Below are positions 6,335 through 11,492 of a DNA stretch of 11,492 nt, piece after piece. A program made the translations under genes and the position numbers. How positions within the stretch are numbered: position 1 is the first letter of the stretch; each line of letters opens with the position of its first letter. This stretch comes from Dysgonamonadaceae bacterium (GTDB lineage Bacteria > Bacteroidota > Bacteroidia > Bacteroidales > Azobacteroidaceae), in NCBI GenBank assembly GCA_031256015.1, contig JAIRRK010000118.1, positions 1 to 11,492 of the forward strand, in the 5' to 3' direction. Under the pieces are notes generated by a model. That model made no database searches. It saw only the letters and a program-made list of their open reading frames with translations, and was not told the DNA's origin.

Positions 6335-8461
6335 ATGAAAAAACGTATAAGTATAATCTTAGTGACAGGTTTATTAACTTGGTCGTGTTCAAACAACAAA
6401 GAACAATCGAATATGAACAATCCTTTTTTTCAAACTTGGGATACTCCTTTTCAAGTTCCGCCTTTTGATAAAATACGTACAGAACATTACATTCCGGCTT
6501 TCGAAGAAGGAATCAGACAACAAAAGCAGGAAATAGAAGATATAGTGAATAACAACGAAGCCCCTTCTTTCGAAAACACGATAGAAGCGTTGGAATACAG
6601 CGGAGAGTTGCTGTATAAAGTATCCTCCGTGTTTTTCAACCTGAATGAATGTCTTAATTCGGAAGAAATGACACAAATAGCGGAAATCGTTATTCCGAAA
6701 ACAACTCGTCACAGTGATGATATTTCTTTGAATGCTGCGCTTTTCAATCGGATTAAAACCGTTTATAACCAAAAAGAATCAGCGGGATTGAATAAGGAAC
6801 AATTGCGGCTTTTGGAAGAAACTTACAAAGGTTTTGTCAGAGGAGGCGGCAATGTGCCGGAAAGTCAACAAAAGCGATTCAGAGAAATCAACGAAAGGCT
6901 TTCTTCGTTAACTCATCAATACGGAAATAATGTATTGGCGGCAACCAATGAATATCAATTGGTGGTTGATGACGCGGCTCGATTGGCCGGCTTGACTCCC
7001 GATCAGCTTTTTGCTGCTTCGACCGCAGCAAACGCCAACGAAGAAACAAAAGGGAAATGGGTGTTTACCATTCATCTTCCCAGCATGGAGCCGTTTCTTC
7101 AAAACTGCCGGGACAGGGAACTGAGAAAAGAACTTTGGACGGCTTATTCGACTCGCTGTACTTCCGGCGAATTTGATAATTCGGCGATTATTGATGAAAT
7201 CGTGAACCTCCGGATGGAAAAAGCCAAAATATTGGGATTCGCCTCGCATGCCGATTATGTTTTGGATAATTGCATGGCTAAAACGCCCGAGGCCGTGAAC
7301 GATTTACTGACAAAAGTTTGGAATCCCGCATTGGCCAAAGCAAAAGAAGAAGCCGCTGAATACAAGAAAATGATTCAGGAAGAAGGAAATAATTTCGAAT
7401 TAATGCCTTACGATTGGAGATATTATTCCGAAAAATTACGCAAAGAAAAATACGACCTGAACGATGAAATCATTCGTCCTTATTTTTCACTGAAAGGAGT
7501 GAAAGAAGGTATTTGGTCGGTTTGTGAAAAATTGTACGGAATCACTTTTGTCGAAAATAAAAACATTCCCGTTTATACCGACGGCGTGGAGGCTTTTGAG
7601 GTAAAAGACGGAGAGAATGTGATAGCCGTTCTTTACATGGATTATCATCCGAGAGAAAGCAAGCGCAGCGGTGCTTGGATGACTAATTTCAGAGAACAAT
7701 CGGTTTCTTCGGACGGACAAAACATCATTCCGGTGGTTTCTCTGGTGATGAATTTCACGACTCCCTCCGGCGATAAACCTTCTTTGCTGAATTTCGATGA
7801 AACAGAAACTTTTTTCCACGAATTTGGTCACGGTTTGCATAGTATTTTATCGAAATGTCATTATCGTTCGCTTTCGGGAACCAATGTTTCCCGCGATTTC
7901 GTGGAATTGCCTTCGCAAATCATGGAAAACTGGGCAAGCGACAAGGAAGTAATGAAAATGTATGCGAAACATTATGATACAGGCGAAATTATCCCCGACG
8001 AATTAATTCAAAAAATAGAAGCTGCCTCCACTTACGGACAGGGTTTTATTAACACGGAGTTGTTGGCCGCTTCGTTTCTTGATATGGATTATCACACCCT
8101 GACGCGGCCGGCCTCCGGCAATCCGCCTCAATTTGAGGAGCAGGCAATGGCAAAAATAAAATTGATTCCCGAAATTATTCCTCGTTACAGGAGCACCTAT
8201 TTTCAGCATATTTTCTCGGGAGGATACAGTTCGGGATATTACAGTTATACTTGGGCGGCAGTTTTGGATAGCGATGCTTTCGAAGCTTTCAAGGAAAAAG
8301 GAATATTCGATAAAGAGGTTGCCGACTCGTTCCGGAAAAATATTCTGGAAAAAGGAAATACGGAAGAGCCGATGAAATTATATTTGGATTTCAGGGGAAA
8401 AGAGCCGTCGATTGAACCGATATTGAGAAACAGAGGATTATTACACCCATCATTTGAATGA
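6335..8461 (+). CDS. dcp: M3 family peptidyl-dipeptidase, lipoprotein (Dcp)
   Basis: This is a 708-residue zinc metallopeptidase that would release dipeptides from the C-terminus of oligopeptides. The N-terminus MKKRISIILVTGLLTWSC is a lipoprotein signal with the lipidated cysteine at residue 18, so it probably acts in the periplasm or on the outer membrane, unlike cytoplasmic E. coli Dcp. After it come family features NPFFQTWDTPFQVPPFDKI and EHYIPAFEEGI. The zinc site FFHEFGHGLH has ligands H495 and H499 and catalytic E496; the third ligand is probably E524 in DFVELPSQIMENW. The C-terminal Tyr/Gly-rich FSGGYSSGYYSYTWA segment, expected for substrate binding, is present. Length is normal and no defects are visible. 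It stands alone, after the secG terminator and convergent with the next gene. OpdA (prlC) is the nearest alternative within M3; the layout fits Dcp better. Confidence 0.93.
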   Translation: MKKRISIILVTGLLTWSCSNNKEQSNMNNPFFQTWDTPFQVPPFDKIRTEHYIPAFEEGIRQQKQEIEDIVNNNEAPSFENTIEALEYSGELLYKVSSVFFNLNECLNSEEMTQIAEIVIPKTTRHSDDISLNAALFNRIKTVYNQKESAGLNKEQLRLLEETYKGFVRGGGNVPESQQKRFREINERLSSLTHQYGNNVLAATNEYQLVVDDAARLAGLTPDQLFAASTAANANEETKGKWVFTIHLPSMEPFLQNCRDRELRKELWTAYSTRCTSGEFDNSAIIDEIVNLRMEKAKILGFASHADYVLDNCMAKTPEAVNDLLTKVWNPALAKAKEEAAEYKKMIQEEGNNFELMPYDWRYYSEKLRKEKYDLNDEIIRPYFSLKGVKEGIWSVCEKLYGITFVENKNIPVYTDGVEAFEVKDGENVIAVLYMDYHPRESKRSGAWMTNFREQSVSSDGQNIIPVVSLVMNFTTPSGDKPSLLNFDETETFFHEFGHGLHSILSKCHYRSLSGTNVSRDFVELPSQIMENWASDKEVMKMYAKHYDTGEIIPDELIQKIEAASTYGQGFINTELLAASFLDMDYHTLTRPASGNPPQFEEQAMAKIKLIPEIIPRYRSTYFQHIFSGGYSSGYYSYTWAAVLDSDAFEAFKEKGIFDKEVADSFRKNILEKGNTEEPMKLYLDFRGKEPSIEPILRNRGLLHPSFE

Positions 8462-8530
8462 ATATCATTCAAGCAGGCAGGCCGGGGGAATTGACTTCCG
8501 CCGCTTAGATGCAGGTTATATACACGTTGC

Positions 8531-8566
8531 AAATAAAGAAGCCGCCTCCATCACGGAGCCGGCTTC
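8531..8566 (-). terminator. Terminator of the BspA-like gene
   Basis: The arms 8538-8549 and 8555-8566 pair over 12 bp with one mismatch (8545/8559) and a 5-base loop. On the minus strand the stem is followed by TTTATTT (8537-8531), so it best fits termination of the leftward gene ending at 8596. It may also stop transcripts from the rightward peptidase gene, but no T-run follows on that side. Confidence 0.75.
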
Positions 8567-8595
8567 CTTGAACAAAATATGTATAAACACCTAAA

Positions 8596-9639
8596 CTATT
8601 TCTTCATTATTTTCCTCACAACTTCTCCGGCGGCTGTCTCTATTTTAATAAAATACAAACCGTTCGACAAATCATTTACATCGACTTCCGGACTTGGATT
8701 GACTATTTGTTTCACCGGTTGACCGCTCAGATTATAAATGCTTACCTGTTCCACTGCGGCAGGCGATTGAATATACAATACTTCCCGTACCGGATTGGGA
8801 GAAACAGATACGACGGCTTCGTTTTCCACCGGAAGGACAGACAAATGAATATCATCCACGTAATTACTGAAATAATCCCGGCCGAATGTGCTTCTATATA
8901 TATCTGCCGTTCCGGAAGGCACATGCACCGTGACAGTTGCAGGCACATTAACAAAAACATCGGAGCCAAGCACCGGAGGAGTTTGCGCTTTGACATACAA
9001 CTCCGTTAAGCCGCGGCAACCGTCAAAAGCCCGATCTCCAATGGTCGTTACCGAATTGCCGATTATTACCGACGTTAAGCCGCTGCAACCGTAAAAAGCC
9101 CGATCTCCAATGGTCGTTACCGAATTGCCGATGGTGACCGAGGTTAAGCCGGTACAATTGGCAAAAGCAAACTCTCCAATGGTCGTTACCGAATTGGGGA
9201 TGGTTAACATTCCGGTCAGGCCGCTGCAATTCTGAAAAGTCCAATCGCCAATCGTCGTTACCGAATTAGGAATAGTGACCGACGGTAAGCCCCAGCAACC
9301 GGAAAAAGCATAATCTCCAATCGTCGTTACCGAATTGGAGATATCGACCGACGTCAGGCCGCGGTAACCGGAAAAAGCAAGACTTCCAATCGTTGTTACA
9401 CCATTCTCTATGATTATCGCTTTAATATTGCTTCCGTACGAAGACCAGGGAGCGTCGCCCAAATCATAATCTCCCGTCGCACCGTTGCCGCTGATAGTAA
9501 GCGTATAATTATCGGAAGTTCCGGTAATTGTCCATGTGCAGTCGCCGGTTGTGCCGGAGGCCACTACCGGCTGCGCCATTGCTTTGTTTATCGCACAAAG
9601 ACCGAAAGCAATCATTAAAAGTAAAATTGTCTTTTTCAT
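8596..9639 (-). CDS. Secreted BspA-like repeat protein with T9SS tail
   Basis: The protein has 347 residues. The start is at 9639, where MKKTILLLMIAFGL begins a clean signal peptide with likely cleavage after residue 22 (AMA|Q). The open frame runs 17 codons further upstream, but that part would precede the signal peptide. After a short domain (TWTITGTSDNYTLTISGNG) come six leucine-rich repeats of the BspA type, about 23 residues each, at about 79-211 (pattern NSVTTIGDRAFYGCSGLTSV). A linker (VHVPSGTADIYRS) follows. The tail from about 275 has SPNPV, IYNLSGQPV and NGLYFIKIET and ends MKK, a type A sorting domain for type IX secretion. It is expected on the cell surface or released. BspA-type repeats often bind proteins or host surfaces; the ligand here is unknown. 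It is monocistronic with its own terminator. Confidence 0.9.
   Translation of the reverse strand: MKKTILLLMIAFGLCAINKAMAQPVVASGTTGDCTWTITGTSDNYTLTISGNGATGDYDLGDAPWSSYGSNIKAIIIENGVTTIGSLAFSGYRGLTSVDISNSVTTIGDYAFSGCWGLPSVTIPNSVTTIGDWTFQNCSGLTGMLTIPNSVTTIGEFAFANCTGLTSVTIGNSVTTIGDRAFYGCSGLTSVIIGNSVTTIGDRAFDGCRGLTELYVKAQTPPVLGSDVFVNVPATVTVHVPSGTADIYRSTFGRDYFSNYVDDIHLSVLPVENEAVVSVSPNPVREVLYIQSPAAVEQVSIYNLSGQPVKQIVNPSPEVDVNDLSNGLYFIKIETAAGEVVRKIMKK
9008..9425 (-). repeat. 69-bp tandem coding repeats (BspA LRR)
   Basis: Six imperfect units repeat every 69 bp. Matching AAG/AGG marks fall at 9008, 9077, 9146, 9218, 9287 and 9356. One interval is 72 bp because of one extra codon (the Met in TGMLTI). 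Blocks such as CCAATGGTCGTTACCGAATT recur exactly in some units, so copy number may vary by slippage or recombination. Confidence 0.85.
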
Positions 9640-9719
9640 TTTTATTTTAAATTTATAATAAGATAATTCTTGGTCACGAGAAAAAAACAAACCGGTTCTC
9701 CATTCCTGTTATTAAACTC

Positions 9720-9883
9720 TCAAGGCACGATGGCACCGATAATTTCGCTCCAAGGGCCTTTTTTACCCGGGTATTTTCCCAGCGCAGGGCGATATACACC
9801 GTCCGTCCGCGGTCTTCTCCGGAGAACTCGATGGTGTAGGGCGATGCCTGCCAAAACGATAAAGAACCAGTACAGACAGTTTT
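9720..9883 (-). pseudogene. C-terminal relic of a conserved Bacteroidota protein
   Basis: On the minus strand, the frame open from 9883 reads SFWQASPYTIEFSGEDRG, then RTVYIALRWENTR up to 9767. One base out of frame it continues GKKGPWSEIIGAIVP to a TGA at 9720-9722. Joined, they give ENTRGKKGPWSE, which I recognise from memory as the conserved C-terminal end of a family of roughly 200-residue Bacteroidota proteins of unknown function. A single missing base near 9766 explains the shift. The upstream frame closes at 9884-9886 (TAA), and the rest of the gene is not found. It is therefore a decayed, 5'-deleted fragment. The family match is from memory; the frameshift and truncation follow from it. 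Confidence 0.65.
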
Positions 9884-9993
9884 TTAGCCAGGAAGGGTAC
9901 TTGGATAGATGAACTTTTGAGGACATGATTCCGAAATATGTTTATTTTTTCAATTCCATTCTTCATTTATAGTAATTTTTCTAATATCTAAAA
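9884..9993. other. Intergenic stretch without recognisable features
   Basis: No gene, stem-loop or promoter is convincing here. A short minus-strand frame beginning at 9966 (MKNGIEKINIFRNHVLKSSS) runs into the relic in the wrong frame; I cannot assign it. Base composition turns sharply AT-rich from about 9930 onward. Confidence 0.4.
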
Positions 9994-10236
9994 TCACTAC
10001 TGACCGACTAAAATTTATGTGATTTATCTTGTGTGTATGAGACATTTTACATGTATTCATTTTTCTGACTTTAATGCTCTACAATCTCATATTTGCGATC
10101 ATAAACAAATTTGACAACAAATATGCAATTCTCCGGCATACTCGAAAAAACGACCCCTGTGTTTTGAATTGTATCATATATTGCTAAAAAACAAAGCGTT
10201 ATTGAACAATTTGACATTTTAGTCGGTCAGTAGTGA
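9994..10236. mobile_element. MITE-like element or gutted IS with 21-bp inverted ends
   Basis: The ends 9994-10014 and 10216-10236 are perfect 21-bp inverted repeats (left end begins TCACTACTGACCGAC). The 243-bp element has no open frame able to encode a transposase. CTAAAA occurs directly before the left end (9988-9993) and one base after the right end (10238-10243), a possible 6-bp target duplication. That is uncertain, because CTAAAAT also occurs inside the ends. A short internal repeat AATTTGACA occurs at 10108-10116 and 10208-10216. It looks like a non-autonomous element or an internally deleted insertion sequence; the family is not identified. Confidence 0.65.
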
Positions 10237-10305
10237 GCTAAAATATATATGCATAATTAGGCGGAATAAAATCAAAATATGAGACTACAAATATTATAAA
10301 GTCGA

Positions 10306-11202
10306 TTAAAATTCATAATAAACGAGTTTTGTATCTTCATCTCCTTCTTTAGGGTATGTTATAGCATAAATTATTCTCATATCTTCATCTACGGCGAAAA
10401 TATTAATACTATTATCTAAATGAAACTTAATTCCTCCTTCTCCACTCCAATCAAGGACTGCAATATCTTGAGGAAAGAATGAGTTTTCAGAAGCTTTTCC
10501 TCCATTAACAAGAATGTATATTGAATTATTTGTAGTCCAAAGATGTTGAAATCCGAAAACGGTTTCTGCTATCCACGAAATTCCAAGCGGAGTTGCTCCT
10601 TCTACAATTCTATATTTAGGATAAAAATAATGATAAATGTTTTCCTGATGAATATGATCACCATGTATATAAAATATCTCTATTATTCCTCCTATATATG
10701 TTGCTTGTACTAATTTCTTACCATCCGGAGAAATTCTCCACATTGAACTGTAATTCATAACAGCTCTATCTTCTTCGATTTTATTTTTATTAAGTACCTT
10801 TGGGAAATTGTTGTACAGAACATTAAGATTGCCGTTTTCTATTAATCCGAATCTCATTCTTTCGTCAATACCTCTTACATAATCGCCATTTTCCGAAAAA
10901 ATAACATCAGCTATATATAAACCATTTTTATTGTTTATTTTAGATTCTTTGTAATTAACCTTATTATCTGTAATGTTATCTAAACTATATTTTATTATTT
11001 TGTTCGAATTAAAAGAATAAACAATTAATTCTTTTGTATTTTTATTTATGCTTGTGGAGATTGGATGAGTTAATTCACCTGGACCTTGTCCTCTCGCTCC
11101 AATACTTTTAATTAAATTCCCATTTTCTTTATGAAAGATGTGAATAAACTTATCTTGTGTATAGCTGTCGGTAACGATTAATAAAGAGTCCCAAAGGAGC
11201 AT
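10306..11202 (-). CDS. 6-bladed beta-propeller protein, lacking its own leader
   Basis: This is the 298-residue open part of a gene of the Bacteroidota 6-bladed beta-propeller family (TolB/NHL-like). Family marks are DSLLIVTDSYTQDKFIHIFH followed by GNLIKSIGARGQGPGELTHP. Later propeller strands include WRISPDGKKLVQATYIGG and a C-terminal INIFAVDEDMRIIYAITYP. Such proteins are usually lipoproteins of unknown function. Read from 11202 it has no signal peptide and would stay in the cytoplasm. The coding frame continues upstream without shift (ELKSKNLNTEFAFSALPNS) to an in-frame TAA at 11284-11286, and beyond that to a lipoprotein leader. The gene is therefore probably broken. The stretch is much richer in A+T than the genes on the left, which hints at separate ancestry. 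Confidence 0.75.
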   Translation of the reverse strand: MLLWDSLLIVTDSYTQDKFIHIFHKENGNLIKSIGARGQGPGELTHPISTSINKNTKELIVYSFNSNKIIKYSLDNITDNKVNYKESKINNKNGLYIADVIFSENGDYVRGIDERMRFGLIENGNLNVLYNNFPKVLNKNKIEEDRAVMNYSSMWRISPDGKKLVQATYIGGIIEIFYIHGDHIHQENIYHYFYPKYRIVEGATPLGISWIAETVFGFQHLWTTNNSIYILVNGGKASENSFFPQDIAVLDWSGEGGIKFHLDNSINIFAVDEDMRIIYAITYPKEGDEDTKLVYYEF

Positions 11203-11373
11203 ACTGTTAGGTAGAGCAGAAAATGCAAATTCAGTATTTAAGTTTTTACTTTTTAACTCTATAATTTCTTCTTTAGGGAAGTATTATAAATATTGTATTT
11301 TTTCTTTATTTGTGCATGAAAAAAAAGTTATAAGGCAAAGACCTATACCTATTTTTGTTCTGTAATGAGTCAT
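11203..11373 (-). pseudogene. Detached lipoprotein leader of the beta-propeller gene
   Basis: From the ATG at 11373 the minus strand reads MTHYRTKIGIGLCLITFFSC, a signal peptide with lipobox cysteine at residue 20, then TNKEKIQYL and a TAA at 11284-11286. In the same frame YFPKEEIIELKSKNLNTEF follows and joins the propeller gene at 11202 without interruption. One nonsense codon thus separates the leader from its protein. The full gene would run from 11373 to 10306, 355 sense codons plus the stop. A sequencing error is possible. Confidence 0.75.
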
Positions 11374-11420
11374 AATTTTATATTTTTATATGGTTAATTA
11401 TTGCTAAGTATATCATCTAA

Positions 11421-11446
11421 ATTAGTTTGTATTATGCTAAACTAAT
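11421..11446. promoter_or_regulatory. Small palindrome upstream of the beta-propeller gene
   Basis: ATTAGTTT (11421-11428) and AAACTAAT (11439-11446) form a perfect 8-bp inverted repeat with a 10-base gap, about 50 bases upstream of the leader ATG. It could be an operator or part of the promoter: minus-strand TAGTTTAG and TAATTTAG nearby partly match TAnnTTTG. The sequence is so AT-rich that chance is a real alternative. Confidence 0.3.
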
Positions 11447-11492
11447 AAATTATTTATTTATAATGATCTACTATATTTTCAATAGTATAAGA

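Noticed and set aside
9008..9425. Regularly spaced repeats as a CRISPR array
   Set aside because: The 69-bp period is a coding period of 23 residues in a continuous reading frame. No unique spacers alternate with identical repeats.
9640..9690. 17-codon N-terminal extension of the BspA-like protein
   Set aside because: It would place hydrophilic residues before a complete signal peptide, and the AT-rich stretch looks like a leader or promoter.
9731..9749. TGGCAC followed by TTTCGC as a sigma-54 promoter
   Set aside because: The spacing between the GG and GC elements is wrong, and the sequence is part of the protein relic.
9670..9912. Plus-strand 80-codon frame and two minus-strand frames (9720-9926, 9763-9966) as genes
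   Set aside because: The two-frame relic explains the region better, and none of these frames matches a protein pattern along its length.

Overview
The window looks like a chromosomal segment from a member of the Bacteroidota, most likely Bacteroidales. The signs are a fused aspartokinase/homoserine dehydrogenase beside a DUF3467-type protein, an LptE/SecG gene block, lipoproteins with Bacteroidota-style lipoboxes, a BspA-like leucine-rich repeat protein ending in a type IX secretion (T9SS) sorting domain, a 6-bladed beta-propeller lipoprotein, a TAnnTTTG-type promoter box, and starts without Shine-Dalgarno sequences. The species cannot be named from this.

Region 1 (1-385) has no credible gene. 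It is a GC-rich mosaic of short perfect palindromes plus a 14-bp tandem repeat, and probably belongs to a dispersed intergenic repeat family. A perfect -7 box lies at 338-345.

Region 2 (386-6234) reads as one rightward operon: a DUF3467-like protein, thrA (threonine/methionine/lysine branch), a sigma-54 activator without a sensor domain, the LPS-assembly lipoprotein LptE, an acidic TPR-like protein and the translocase subunit SecG. Gaps are 4 to 30 bases. A strong intrinsic terminator follows secG. The last four genes serve the cell envelope and its regulation. The usual threonine partners (phosphoglycerate mutase-like gene, thrC) are not beside thrA.

Region 3 (6335-8461) holds a lipoprotein peptidyl-dipeptidase of family M3 (Dcp) with an intact zinc site. 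It converges on region 4 (8538-9639, minus strand), a secreted BspA-like repeat protein with its own terminator.

Region 4 continues into a junkyard (about 9720-10305). It holds a frameshifted C-terminal relic of a conserved Bacteroidota protein, then a 243-bp element bounded by perfect 21-bp inverted repeats that looks like a MITE or a gutted insertion sequence.

Region 5 (10306-11492) is strikingly AT-rich and carries a minus-strand 6-bladed beta-propeller lipoprotein gene. Its signal-peptide part is separated from the rest by a single in-frame TAA, so the gene is probably a recent pseudogene or is read from an internal start. No tRNA, rRNA, CRISPR array or intact transposase was seen. The most interesting material is the repeat and relic content at both edges rather than a new multi-gene system.
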